In this document: one piece after another, positions 1-8,390 of the stretch
How the letters are laid out: every line of letters starts with the position of its first letter
Numbering within the stretch: position 1 is the stretch's first letter
Source: DATMNI01 sp963817515
GTDB lineage: Bacteria; Acidobacteriota; Terriglobia; Bryobacterales; Bryobacteraceae
NCBI GenBank assembly: GCA_963817515.1
Contig: CAWFPJ010000005.1
Location: 104,056-168,055 of the forward strand
Reading direction: 5' to 3'
Length of the DNA stretch: 64,000 nucleotides
Notes under the pieces: model-generated
What the model was told of the DNA's origin: nothing
Databases searched by the model: none
The model's input: only the letters and a program-made list of their open reading frames with translations
Translations under genes and position numbers: made by a program

Positions 1-359
1 GTATTGGATCCGAGGATCTGGTTCAGTTCAAGGGATTTCGAGAGGCCGTCGCCCGAGAACGACACAATCTCGTTGTGCGTCGACCGGCAGCGAAGATGGA
101 TCTCGTCCAGGAGCGTGCGCACTTCTTTGGCCTTCTCCGGGGTCCATGTCATAAAGGTGTTGGCCGACAACTCGATGATGTCGTAGCCCATCCTGGCCAC
201 GGCGCGCAGCGTTCCGGTAAGATCCTGCTGAATATTCCGGCCCACGGCGGTCTGTTGCAATCCGATGGGAATGCGTTTGCCGGTTTGTGCTCTCAATGCG
301 GTTGCCGAAGCCGCCGAGAGAAGCACGAAGCGGCGGCGGGAAAGTGGTGGGCGTGTCAT
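1..359 (-). CDS. Sugar phosphate isomerase/epimerase, Tat-exported (5' part only)
   Basis: The first 119 codons of a gene that runs off the left edge of the window. The ATG lies at 359-357. The N-terminus carries a twin-arginine export signal (residues 2-20, LSRRRFVLLSAA) ending near ALRAQT. The mature part (IGLQQTAVGRN, then ARMGYDIIELSA) matches the start of xylose-isomerase-like TIM-barrel proteins, a family common in Acidobacteriota that acts on sugars or sugar phosphates. No catalytic metal ligands fall inside the visible part, so the substrate cannot be named. It is divergent from the M16 peptidase genes, with a 108-bp spacer that contains TATAAT at 370-375. Confidence 0.75.
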   Translation of the reverse strand, partial: MTRPPLSRRRFVLLSAASATALRAQTGKRIPIGLQQTAVGRNIQQDLTGTLRAVARMGYDIIELSANTFMTWTPEKAKEVRTLLDEIHLRCRSTHNEIVSFSGDGLSKSLELNQILGSN

Positions 360-467
360 GAGTAGCTCCTATAATAACTGCTGCTTGAGATCGCGGCGCG
401 CCTTTCGGAAGCCCGCGGCCGCTTGCGAAATGAGCAACAGTGACAGGGCCCAAGTAAGATGGAATAG

Positions 468-1820
468 ATGATCCCAAGATTTCTATTAGCCGCGTGCTGC
501 GCAGCCATCGCCATGGGCGCACAGCCTCCGCAGAAAGTCTTCCCCTATGCTTATTCGCAAGAAGACCTGCCCAATGGATTGCGGCTGGTGGCGGTCCCCA
601 CGGACTATCCCAATATCGTGGCGGTGTTCATCGTGGTGCAGACCGGGTCGCGCAATGAAGTGGAACCCGGACACACCGGCTTCGCGCACCTGTTTGAGCA
701 CCTGATGTTCAAGGGTACGGAAAAGTTCTCGCCCGCAAGGTACAACGAAACCCTCAACCGGATCGGGGCCGCTTCGAACGCGTCCACCTCAAGCGACTAC
801 ACGGTTTACCACACCACCTTTTCCAAGGAGGATCTGGAAACCGTGCTCATGATGGAGGCCGACCGGTTTCAGAACCTCAAATACACCGAGCCCGAATTCA
901 AAACCGAAACGCTGGCCGTGCTGGGCGAGTACAACAAGAACAGTTCCAGCCCCTTTCAGAAACTGAATGAAGTGATGAATGACACGGCCTTCGACCGCCA
1001 CACCTACAAGCACGACGCCATGGGCTTCCTGAAAGACATTCAGGACATGCCCAACCAGTACGGCTATAGCCTGAAGTTTTTCGACCGCTATTACCGACCG
1101 GAATACACCACCATCATCGTGGTGGGCGACATGAAGTCCAAGACCACTCGCGACCTGGTGGATAAATACTGGGGCGCATGGAAGCACGGCAGCTACAAAC
1201 CGGACATCCCGATGGAACCCGCGCAGGAAGCGCCCCGCACCGGCCATGTGGATTGGCCCAGTCCCACCCTGCCGATCATAACGGTCGCGTTCAAGGGCCC
1301 GGCATACAGTGACACGACCAAGGAAACGGCGGCTCTCGATGTCCTGTCCACGCTGGCCTTTTCGTCCAGTTCGGACCTCTATCAGAAGCTCGTGATTCAG
1401 GAGCAGAGAGTCGATTCGCTGAGGGCGTACTCACCCAGCAGCGTCGATCCCGACCTGTTTGAGATTACGGCGCGCGTCAAGAAAGCCGCGGACCTCGATT
1501 ACGTGCGCGACCAGATTCTGGCCGCCATCAAGGCCTTTCAGGAGAAGCCGGTGGACGGGCAGCGCCTGGATTCGGTGCGCAAGCGGTTGCGATACGAAGT
1601 CGCGCTGGCGATGGACAATAGCGAAACCATCGCCCAGATCCTCTCAAGTTACGTGGCGCTGCGGCGATCTCCCGAGACTATGAACAAGCTGTTCGACCAA
1701 TACGCCAGCCTCACGCCGGAGGAGGTGCAGCAGGCCGCGACCAACTACCTTGTGGAGAAGTCCCGAACCATCGTCACCCTTACAGGTGCCGCGGCTGCCG
1801 GCTCGGGGGTTAGCAGGTGA
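468..1820 (+). CDS. M16 family zinc metallopeptidase (catalytic subunit), exported
   Basis: A 450-residue M16 (pitrilysin/processing-peptidase-like) protein. Residues 1-18 form a signal peptide. The inverted zinc motif HLFEH is at residues 74-78, with the third ligand Glu at about 154 (VLGEYNKN), so this subunit should be active. Lengths of 450-490 residues are typical for bacterial M16B proteins that work as heterodimers. The stop overlaps the GTG start of the next gene (GTGA at 1817-1820). The next gene encodes an M16 protein without the zinc motif, so the two very likely form an active/inactive pair that degrades peptides in the periplasm. Confidence is high for the family and low for the substrate. 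Confidence 0.93.
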   Translation: MIPRFLLAACCAAIAMGAQPPQKVFPYAYSQEDLPNGLRLVAVPTDYPNIVAVFIVVQTGSRNEVEPGHTGFAHLFEHLMFKGTEKFSPARYNETLNRIGAASNASTSSDYTVYHTTFSKEDLETVLMMEADRFQNLKYTEPEFKTETLAVLGEYNKNSSSPFQKLNEVMNDTAFDRHTYKHDAMGFLKDIQDMPNQYGYSLKFFDRYYRPEYTTIIVVGDMKSKTTRDLVDKYWGAWKHGSYKPDIPMEPAQEAPRTGHVDWPSPTLPIITVAFKGPAYSDTTKETAALDVLSTLAFSSSSDLYQKLVIQEQRVDSLRAYSPSSVDPDLFEITARVKKAADLDYVRDQILAAIKAFQEKPVDGQRLDSVRKRLRYEVALAMDNSETIAQILSSYVALRRSPETMNKLFDQYASLTPEEVQQAATNYLVEKSRTIVTLTGAAAAGSGVSR

Positions 1821-3286
1821 GATTGCTGCTTCCCATTCTTATGCTGCTGTCATCGGCGCAGGCTCAGATCCGCACCGTGGCCCTGCCCGGCAAATCGCCG
1901 CTGGTGACGTTCCGCATCGTGTTCACTACGGGTTCGGCGTCTGACCCCGTCTCCAAGCCCGGCCTGGCATACCTCACTGCCAGGATGCTGGCCGATGGCG
2001 GCACCAGGGACATGACCTACAAGCAGATTGTGGACGCGCTGTTTCCCATGGCAAGCGGCGTCAGCGCCCAGGTGGACAAGGAAATGTGCACGTTTTCCGG
2101 AGCCACCCACGTGGACAATCTCGGCCCATACTACAAACTGCTGCGCGCCATGCTGCTTACGCCCGGCTGGCGCGAAGACGATTTCAAGCGCGTGAAGGAC
2201 GATGCCATCAACGCATTGAAGGTGGGGCTGCGCGGCAACAACGACGAGGAATTGGCCAAGGAGGTGCTGTACCAGAACATTTACGAGGGGACGCCCTACG
2301 GCCACTACTCCGGTGGCACGGTGAGTTCGCTCGAAAAAATCACACTGGACGACGTGAAGGAGTTCTATCGCAGCCAGTACACGCAGTCGCACCTGATTCT
2401 GGGAATCGCGGGCGGCTATTCATTGGCGTTCCTCGACAATATGAAGAAGGATTTCCGCAGCCTGCCGGAGAACGCCGGCTTCCATCCGCGGATGTCGGCT
2501 CCTAAGATGATTGACGGAACGCGCGTGGTCATTGTGGATAAGGACACCCGCTCCGTGGCCTATTCGATCGGCTTTCCCATTGGCGTGACGCGCGACAGGC
2601 CGGACTATGCGGCTATGTTGCTGGTGTCGTCGTATCTGGGGCAGCATCGCATGTCGGGCGGCGTACTGTACAACCGGATGCGCGAACAGCGCGGCCTGAA
2701 TTATGGCGATTACGCCTATATCGAATACTTCCCGCGCGGCATGTTTTTGAGTGAGCCGCAGCCCAACCTGGCGCGAAAATATCAGATCTTCCAACTGTGG
2801 ATCCGGCCGGTGGAACCACCCACGGCAAAGTTCGCGCTGCGCCTGGCACTCTACGAGTTGGACAAGCTGATCAACGAAGGAATCTCACAGGATGCCTTCG
2901 AGCGCACGCGCGGCTTCCTCACCAAGTATGTCAACGTGCTGACCAAAACCAGGCGCGCGGAATTGGGCTACGCTATCGATAGCGCTTACTACCGGATTTC
3001 ACCATACAACCAGTACCTCAAGACAGCCCTGGCCAAACTCACGCGTGAAGACGTCAACCGCGCCATCAAGGCGCACCTCCGCACCAACCGCCTGGTAATT
3101 TCGGTGGTGTCGCGCAACGGCGAGGGCCTAAAAGCACAACTGGACAGCGAAGACCCGTCCCCCATGACTTACAATTCGCCCAAGCCTGCCGCCATCACCG
3201 AGGAGGACAAGATCGTAGAGAAGTGGCCGCTAGGCCTGCGGCCCGCCGACATTACGGTGATACCCGTGGGTGAGGTATTTCAGTAG
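1817..3286 (+). CDS. M16 family peptidase-like protein (non-catalytic subunit)
   Basis: A 489-residue M16-family protein starting at GTG 1817, translationally coupled to the upstream gene. It has a signal peptide (residues 1-17, ending AQAQ). The region that should hold the zinc motif reads GLAYLTARML, so HxxEH is absent. The C-terminal half keeps the M16 substrate-binding signature (RMREQRGLNYGDYAYIE), as in the beta subunits of mitochondrial processing peptidase and two-gene bacterial M16B enzymes. It is therefore expected to complete the substrate chamber of the upstream catalytic subunit rather than cleave peptides itself. Confidence 0.9.
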   Translation: MRLLLPILMLLSSAQAQIRTVALPGKSPLVTFRIVFTTGSASDPVSKPGLAYLTARMLADGGTRDMTYKQIVDALFPMASGVSAQVDKEMCTFSGATHVDNLGPYYKLLRAMLLTPGWREDDFKRVKDDAINALKVGLRGNNDEELAKEVLYQNIYEGTPYGHYSGGTVSSLEKITLDDVKEFYRSQYTQSHLILGIAGGYSLAFLDNMKKDFRSLPENAGFHPRMSAPKMIDGTRVVIVDKDTRSVAYSIGFPIGVTRDRPDYAAMLLVSSYLGQHRMSGGVLYNRMREQRGLNYGDYAYIEYFPRGMFLSEPQPNLARKYQIFQLWIRPVEPPTAKFALRLALYELDKLINEGISQDAFERTRGFLTKYVNVLTKTRRAELGYAIDSAYYRISPYNQYLKTALAKLTREDVNRAIKAHLRTNRLVISVVSRNGEGLKAQLDSEDPSPMTYNSPKPAAITEEDKIVEKWPLGLRPADITVIPVGEVFQ

Positions 3287-3341
3287 GAACATTGTTAACC
3301 TCGAGCGTCTGGTCGCGTTATAAGCTTGGGAGACAAATAAC

Positions 3342-3776
3342 GTGCGAGATCTTAATCCCATGGATTTGATCATGGCGTTCGGGATGTTCAGCCTGATCGG
3401 GCTGGTGTTCTTTCTGGCGTTTAACGCGATTCGCAGTTCGCAGCAGTCAGCCGCCCGCAAGGCCATGCTGGATAAGTTCGCCTCCGCGCAGGACCTTGGC
3501 GCATTCCTCGAGACCAAGGGAGGGCAGCGGTTCATGGCCGATCTTTCGTCCGGCGGCGGCCCGCTTCAATCGGTCTTGGGCTCCATCCAGAAAGGCATCA
3601 TCGCTATATTTCTGGGGGCTGGATTCTTCCCGCTGAGCGGTGGCTTCAAAGACTCGTGGGCAGTTTCGGGCATCGGGATCGTGCTGGTGTGCGTCGGGTG
3701 CGGCTTCCTGCTTTCCGCGATCGTCACGTATGTGTTGTCAAGGTGGTGGGGATTGCTGCAGGACCGGGAGAAGTGA
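3342..3776 (+). CDS. Hypothetical inner-membrane protein
   Basis: A 144-residue protein starting at GTG 3342. There is a hydrophobic helix near residues 7-27 (LIMAFGMFSLIGLVFFLAF), then a charged region of about 55 residues, and two more hydrophobic helices near 82-97 and 107-131. The start is preceded by the purine-rich stretch GGGAGACAA. No family was recognised. It sits 4 bp before the ECF sigma-factor gene in the same direction, and the three genes 3342-4630 probably form one operon. Its membrane location is inferred only from hydrophobicity. Confidence 0.7.
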   Translation: MRDLNPMDLIMAFGMFSLIGLVFFLAFNAIRSSQQSAARKAMLDKFASAQDLGAFLETKGGQRFMADLSSGGGPLQSVLGSIQKGIIAIFLGAGFFPLSGGFKDSWAVSGIGIVLVCVGCGFLLSAIVTYVLSRWWGLLQDREK

Positions 3777-3779
3777 TTA

Positions 3780-4319
3780 GTGAACCTTGCGACCACCATG
3801 GAATATGCCTTGGATGGCGGCGCGGAGACGCTCGGCCATGAGCAGTTCGAGGCCTTCTATGCCAGGACGGCGCCGGCCCTCCGTTCGTATCTCTGCCGCA
3901 TTGCCGCGAACGCCGCCCTGGCTGACGATGTGCTTCAGGAGAGCTACATCCGCCTGCTGCAGGCGCCGCCCATGCCCGATGAGCAGCGCAAGTCATACCT
4001 CTATCGGACGGCCACCAACCTGGTCACCGACCATTGGCGGGCTCAAACCAGGTACCGGCTATGGTGGCGCCTGTTTCCGCGCCGCGAAGAGGCCGCGGAT
4101 GCCGGCGTCGAACTGGCTTCGGACATGCAGCGGCTGTTCCGGCTGCTCGGGCCAAAGCAAAGGGCCCTGCTGTGGCTGGCCTATGTGGAAGGCGCGGATC
4201 ATCGCGAGATCGCCGCCATTCTCCAGTTGCAGGAAAAGAGCATCAAGGTGCTGTTGTTTCGCGCGCGTCGTAAGATGGAAGCCATTCTGAAAGAGCATGG
4301 ATTCGAGGGGCACTCATGA
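3780..4319 (+). CDS. ECF-type RNA polymerase sigma factor
   Basis: A 179-residue sigma-70 family protein of the extracytoplasmic-function group. Region 2 spans about residues 20-85 (FYARTAPALRSYLCRIAANAALADDVLQES, then the helix with TNLVTDHWRAQ). Region 4, a helix-turn-helix, spans about 115-170 (LLGPKQRALLWLAYVEGADHREIAAILQL). The called start is GTG 3780; an in-frame ATG at 3798 is an equally plausible start. It overlaps the next gene by 4 bp (ATGA), the usual arrangement of a sigma factor and its membrane partner. Confidence 0.9.
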   Translation: MNLATTMEYALDGGAETLGHEQFEAFYARTAPALRSYLCRIAANAALADDVLQESYIRLLQAPPMPDEQRKSYLYRTATNLVTDHWRAQTRYRLWWRLFPRREEAADAGVELASDMQRLFRLLGPKQRALLWLAYVEGADHREIAAILQLQEKSIKVLLFRARRKMEAILKEHGFEGHS

Positions 4320-4630
4320 ACGATCGTGAATTTGAAGGCTGGATGCGGACCATGGCCGCAGGCCCGGTAACGCCGGCGGTCTCGCCGCCGGTGTCTTTGG
4401 ATTCCGGCGCCATCTGGTGGCGCGCTCAACTGCGCCGGCGCATGGCGGCGCAGAACCGGGCCACGAAGCCTCTGCGCGTTGCCGAACGTTTGGCCTGCGC
4501 GGTGTGCCTGCTGGGCGCGGCTGCGATGGGCGCGCATATGACCGCCGCGGGTGTAGTTCCGTTTATCGCGGTGATGCTGGTGGCTGCCGGCGGAGCCGCG
4601 GCCTTTGTGCTGCGAGACGCTGCGCAGTAA
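4316..4630 (+). CDS. Small membrane protein coupled to ECF sigma factor (possible anti-sigma partner)
   Basis: A 104-residue protein start-coupled to the ECF sigma gene. It has an acidic N-terminus, a WWRAQL-containing segment, and two C-terminal hydrophobic helices (about residues 62-76 and 79-98). Position and topology fit a small anti-sigma or sigma-associated membrane protein, but no ZAS or FecR signature is visible. Residues about 17-26 (PVTPAVSPPV) are encoded by a copy of the 28-bp palindromic repeat at 4366-4393, read without breaking the frame. Function is inferred from context only. Confidence 0.65.
   Translation: MNDREFEGWMRTMAAGPVTPAVSPPVSLDSGAIWWRAQLRRRMAAQNRATKPLRVAERLACAVCLLGAAAMGAHMTAAGVVPFIAVMLVAAGGAAAFVLRDAAQ
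4366..4393 (+). repeat. 28-bp palindromic (REP-like) element, copy 1, inside a gene
   Basis: GGTAACGCCGGCGG, spacer TCTC, GCCGCCGGTG. The CCGGCGG and CCGCCGG arms can form a strong hairpin. It shares sequence with copies at 5166, 16572, 21447 and 43404. Here it lies within the small membrane-protein gene and is translated in frame. Similarity to copy 2 extends a few bases outward on both sides (CCC before, and a CTTT-containing tract after). Confidence 0.8.
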
Positions 4631-4649
4631 GAGTATCCTGGGGATTCCC

Positions 4650-5132
4650 ATGGAACTGAAACTCGTACCGCTCGAGATTCCCGATAACGGCAACCTGATT
4701 CTGGGCCAAAGCCATTTCATCAAGACCGTCGAGGACATCTACGAGGCTATCGTAAACACCGTCCCGCAAATCAAGTTCGGCGTGGCGTTCAACGAAGCTT
4801 CCGGGCCGTGCCTGACTCGCGTGGAGGGCAACGACGACGGGCTCAAGCTGCTGGCCGCGAAGAACGCCACGGCGCTGGCGGCAGGCCACATTTTCGTGGT
4901 GGTGATGCGCGACGGCTATCCTATCAACGTGCTGGGGCGCATCAAAGACGTGCCCGAAGTCTGCTCCATTTTCTGCGCCACCGCTAATCCGGTGCAGGCC
5001 GTGGTGGCGGAATCCGAACAGGGCCGCGGCGTGCTTGGCGTGATCGACGGACTTCCGCCGAAATCCGTGGAGACCGCCGACGACGCCGAGAAGCGGAAAG
5101 CATTCCTACGGATGATCGGGTACAAGCGTTAG
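4650..5132 (+). CDS. Adenosine-specific kinase family protein (COG1839)
   Basis: A 160-residue protein with end-to-end similarity, from memory, to the Adenosine_kin family (PF04008; COG1839, named adenosine-specific kinase after an archaeal protein of known structure). Recognisable segments are GQSHFIKTVEDIYEAIV near the N-terminus, KFGVAFNEASGPCLTR, and the C-terminal GVLGVIDGLPPK. The open frame extends upstream to 4605, but the family begins at MELKLV, so the ATG at 4650 was chosen; it lies 19 bp after the preceding stop. The physiological role in bacteria is not settled. Confidence 0.88.
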   Translation: MELKLVPLEIPDNGNLILGQSHFIKTVEDIYEAIVNTVPQIKFGVAFNEASGPCLTRVEGNDDGLKLLAAKNATALAAGHIFVVVMRDGYPINVLGRIKDVPEVCSIFCATANPVQAVVAESEQGRGVLGVIDGLPPKSVETADDAEKRKAFLRMIGYKR

Positions 5133-5347
5133 TTCCCCAGTTGGTTCGGACCGCCGCCGTTGCCCGGTAACGCCGGCGGTCGTAGCCGCCGGTGCCTTTC
5201 GCTTTCGATCAGAGGAGCGGACGGGCGCGGATCGAACGGATATTCGGCCGGTTGGACGAGGCGGAGCCGGATGCGGCGTTCCGTAGGCCGATCAAGTCGG
5301 TCGAGCACCTTCTCGGCTTCATGGGAAACGTTGACGCTGTAATTCAC
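5129..5347 (-). pseudogene. RelE/ParE-type toxin remnant truncated at a palindromic element
   Basis: The GTG-started frame at 5347 begins NYSVNVSHEAEKVLDRLDRP and continues RRIRLRLVQ...YPFDPRP, which resembles the N-terminal half of RelE-superfamily toxins. After about 50 residues the frame runs into the palindromic element at 5166-5194, and the remaining residues (HRRLRPPALPG) are just its translation. The C-terminal beta-strands that carry the RelE active site are missing. No antitoxin gene lies in the 55 bp between this frame and the ribokinase stop at 5403. It is read as a decayed toxin-antitoxin locus. Confidence 0.6.
5166..5194 (+). repeat. Palindromic (REP-like) element, copy 2
   Basis: GGTAACGCCGGCGG, TCGTA, GCCGCCGGTG. 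It is nearly identical to copy 1 and one base longer in the loop. It sits between the convergent adenosine-kinase-like gene and the RelE remnant, and it marks the point where RelE similarity ends. Confidence 0.8.
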
Positions 5348-5402
5348 GCGCCGCGTTCGCGCTCGTATCGCGTGTGGTCATGCCTGGACTACCGTCATAA
5401 TG

Positions 5403-6353
5403 CTACGGGAGGTTTCGCATGTCGCGGCCACTGATCAACGCATCCACTTCCGCCCTCGACGGCGCCGACGATTGCGCGCCCATCCTGGTCACCGAAATTG
5501 CCGCCGCCGCGTTGGCGAATCGCAGTGCAGTCTCCATTGGTTTGCCTTCCGCCAAGGCCACCGCCAACGCGGCGTTGAAGGTATCGCCCGCCGCCGTAGT
5601 GTCGCGCGCTTCTACCGGAAACGCCGGCTGATGGCTGCTCATGCGGCCGTCGAAATAGAAGCAGCCCTGGTCGCCCAGTTTAAGAATTACGGCGCACGGT
5701 CCCAGCTGCAGCAGCCCCTCCGCCAGCGCAGGCGCGTCGCTCAGTGAAACTCTGGCGGCGGGCCGCCCCAGCAACAGCAGGGCCTCGCTTTCGTTGGGTG
5801 TCAGAATGTCGACCTGCCGCAGCAGTTCGCGCGAGAGAGGCTGCGCCGGCGCCGGGTCGAGAACCGTGGCCAATCCTTCGTCGCGCGCCAGCTTGAGCGC
5901 CGCGCCTACGGTCTCAAGCGGAGTCTCCAACTGGAAAAGCGCATGCGATGCGCCGCGAAAGACTTGGCGCATGGCTTCCACATCAGCGGCTGCCAGCGCG
6001 CTATTGGCGCCGGAGGCAACCACGATGGAGTTCTGGCCGGCGCTGTCCACCCAGATCAGAGCGACTCCGGTGGGTTGTGAGCCCACGGCCTTAACGCTTG
6101 CAACGTCCACTCCGGCGGCGGCAAGACTGGCTTTGAGATGGTCGGCGAAAACGTCGCGGCCCACGCGCCCAATCATGCGGACAGCCACAGCCCCGGCGCT
6201 CAATTTCCCGGCGGCACACGCCTGGTTGGCGCCCTTGCCCCCCGGAACCATCTGGAAATCGCGGCCCAGCACGGTCTCTCCGGGCGCCGGCAGATGCTCC
6301 ACCGAAACCACGAAATCCATGTTGAGGCTGCCGAGCACCACCAGCGCCGGCAT
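5403..6353 (-). CDS. rbsK: Ribokinase / PfkB-family sugar kinase
   Basis: A 316-residue PfkB-family kinase. The N-terminal substrate signature GGKGANQA is at residues 38-45. The C-terminal PfkB signature is DTTAAGDTFN at 251-260, with catalytic Asp256; the usual DTTGAGD has Ala in place of the first Gly, which is tolerated. The anion-hole and ATP regions follow family order. Ribose is the most likely substrate from the overall pattern, though related kinases act on other sugars. The open frame extends to 6422, but MPALVVLGSLNMDF at 6353 is the natural start, and it overlaps the stop of the DUF507 gene (TAATG). Confidence 0.88.
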   Translation of the reverse strand: MPALVVLGSLNMDFVVSVEHLPAPGETVLGRDFQMVPGGKGANQACAAGKLSAGAVAVRMIGRVGRDVFADHLKASLAAAGVDVASVKAVGSQPTGVALIWVDSAGQNSIVVASGANSALAAADVEAMRQVFRGASHALFQLETPLETVGAALKLARDEGLATVLDPAPAQPLSRELLRQVDILTPNESEALLLLGRPAARVSLSDAPALAEGLLQLGPCAVILKLGDQGCFYFDGRMSSHQPAFPVEARDTTAAGDTFNAALAVALAEGKPMETALRFANAAAAISVTRMGAQSSAPSRAEVDALISGRDMRNLP

Positions 6354-6943
6354 TATCTTCCCAGATCGATGCCCAGTTTCTTGAGTTCCTCGGCGTAGTA
6401 GCGCCGGTGCAGCAGGTCCCACTCTTCGCTGCCCTCGGGAATTTCCTTCTTCTGGTTGCGGATCTTCTGGCGCGCCGCGCGGTCCACTTTGTCTTCGGCC
6501 AGCAGCAGCTCGGTCATGCCGCGCAGAATTTCCAGTCGCACTGCGTTGGTGTCCTTATTCTTCAGGCGCACTTCCCGGCTTTTTCTGAGCATCTCCACGA
6601 TGGTGTGCGAGATCTCGGTGACCTTGTCGCGCGAGAGCTTCATCGCATCGTGAGTATCGCGTCCCGCGGCCCGAACCACCTTGCGTTGCGAGATAAGCGT
6701 ATTCTTGATGCGCCGGAACATCTCCTGATAGCTCACCCCTTCCCGCCGCATGTACTCACTGTACTGGCTCAGCAGGTCGCGCACTTCGTCATTGAGGCGG
6801 TCTTCCACCTCCAATTCCTGCGTGATGGCCAGGGCAATCTGCTCAGCTACGAATTGGGGGTTCGCTGTATCAATGGTGCCGGGAGTCAGGCTCTGGACTA
6901 GTTGTCGGGAAATGTAGGCGACGAATTCTCTGGCAAGCAGCAT
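6353..6943 (-). CDS. DUF507 family protein
   Basis: A 196-residue, highly charged, predominantly helical protein matching DUF507 (PF04368) along its length: MLLAREFVAYISRQLV at the start, LNDEVRDLL and EYMRREGVSYQEMF in the middle, and EEWDLLHRRYYAEELKKLG at the end. Family function is unknown. The track-length frame reaches 7030, but the family start is MLLAREF at 6943. That start lies 32 bp downstream of the preceding gene's stop, and it is coupled to ribokinase by a TAATG overlap. Confidence 0.85.
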   Translation of the reverse strand: MLLAREFVAYISRQLVQSLTPGTIDTANPQFVAEQIALAITQELEVEDRLNDEVRDLLSQYSEYMRREGVSYQEMFRRIKNTLISQRKVVRAAGRDTHDAMKLSRDKVTEISHTIVEMLRKSREVRLKNKDTNAVRLEILRGMTELLLAEDKVDRAARQKIRNQKKEIPEGSEEWDLLHRRYYAEELKKLGIDLGR

Positions 6944-6974
6944 TCTGTGTGGGCGAATTACGTAGTTTATCACG

Positions 6975-8390
6975 TCAGAACAGATCCGGCAGGGCCTTCC
7001 AATAAGCGCTTCCAGTGCTTTCACCGGCATGCAGGCTGCGAAGCACCATCCGGCCCGACTCGTCCAGCGTGACCAGGTGTAGAGGCAGGTCGCGCGGTTT
7101 TACAACGTAGGTGCCGTTCTGCAAACTCCACGAATCGTCATAGGTCGCAGCCACCAACGGGTTACCGGCTTCCGCTCGAATCCGGAAGTCCGCCGTGGAG
7201 GCTTCGTAGTTGGCGTAACTGTAGCATCGGCCGACGCACACGCGGTCGATCATGTGGGTAAGAGCGTTGACGTGCAGATCAGGGTCGTTGATGGCGCTTA
7301 ACACCCGCTGACCGGCGGGCAATTGGGCGATGGTTTGCTCCAGGCGGTCTTCGAAGGCGTTGAGAATCCGCGCATCCCGGTACAGGAACGCGAAGAACAC
7401 AAGCGCGACGCCCCAAAGCGCGTAGCGTTCCAGACCGCGCGGCCGGACCGGGGCCAGCAGCGCGCAGAGGCACACGCCCGCGGGAAGCGACATCCGGTCG
7501 GAAATGAACGCCGCCTGCATACCGTGGCCGATCAAGGCGGTGGGGACCATGGCTACCACCGCCACACACAGCAGCCACACCTGAAATGCAATTCCGGACA
7601 TCACCTTGCGCACGCCGGATTGCAGAAGCAGCTCCACCAGCAGCAGCACGAAGATCAGCAGCAGCCCCAGAAACGTAATGTAATATTTGTCGTCGAAGAC
7701 CCGTGCCTGGTCGGCGCCCGACCCCATCAGGATCTGCCGGGGATACCATTGCGAGAGCAGCATCGCGCGTGCCGCCGCGTGGAGTGCCGCCATCGCCGCC
7801 ACGCTTCCCGCCAGAAGCCAGCCCCGCCGCGATGGTGCAATGCGCCTGGTGAGGAATACGTACGCCAGAATCGAAAGGCCCCAAAGCACCGGCAGGGCGT
7901 GGGCCAGCCAGGCCGCGGCAAACAGAGGCACAGCCGCAGCCGTACGGTGCGCCGAGCCTTGCCATGCTGCTGCCAGCGCCCAGAAGCACAAACCCAGGCT
8001 TAGATAGAAATTGAAGAAGCCGGAGTGAAACACCCAGCCGTAGGACAGCATGGCGAGGGCAGGCATCAGGTGCCATGGCAGTTGTTCGGAAATCACGGCG
8101 ACCAGGGCGAAGGCGCCCCACGCGAAGGCCAACACCGCCAGCGAAACCGCTATGCGCTGTGCCGCCGCCGCGCCGAAAGCCGGCAACAGGGCGCTCAGCA
8201 GCCAGTCGAAAAGCACGTTGGTGGTTTGGGGCGCAATCACCAACCCCTTGGCTTGGCCATGGCCGATCAACTGCGCCAGCCAGGCATTGTAAATGTGGCT
8301 CGAAAGATCGCCCGCCTGCAAGCGCGGCTGCCAGAAACAGGGAACCAACAACAGCAGTGTGGCCGCCGCATAAGGCCGGAAAGACTTCAT
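6975..8390 (-). CDS. Polytopic membrane protein, GT-C glycosyltransferase-like
   Basis: A 471-residue integral membrane protein with about 9-10 hydrophobic helices. After the first helix (residues 7-20) comes the loop GDLSSHIYNAWLAQLI. An acidic residue followed by a histidine in the first extracytoplasmic loop is typical of GT-C (dolichyl- or undecaprenyl-phosphate sugar-dependent) glycosyltransferases and related mannosyltransferase-like proteins. A soluble domain of about 140 residues follows the last helix. The family call is tentative. It is first in a minus-strand run with DUF507 and ribokinase. Confidence 0.6.
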   Translation of the reverse strand: MKSFRPYAAATLLLLVPCFWQPRLQAGDLSSHIYNAWLAQLIGHGQAKGLVIAPQTTNVLFDWLLSALLPAFGAAAAQRIAVSLAVLAFAWGAFALVAVISEQLPWHLMPALAMLSYGWVFHSGFFNFYLSLGLCFWALAAAWQGSAHRTAAAVPLFAAAWLAHALPVLWGLSILAYVFLTRRIAPSRRGWLLAGSVAAMAALHAAARAMLLSQWYPRQILMGSGADQARVFDDKYYITFLGLLLIFVLLLVELLLQSGVRKVMSGIAFQVWLLCVAVVAMVPTALIGHGMQAAFISDRMSLPAGVCLCALLAPVRPRGLERYALWGVALVFFAFLYRDARILNAFEDRLEQTIAQLPAGQRVLSAINDPDLHVNALTHMIDRVCVGRCYSYANYEASTADFRIRAEAGNPLVAATYDDSWSLQNGTYVVKPRDLPLHLVTLDESGRMVLRSLHAGESTGSAYWKALPDLF

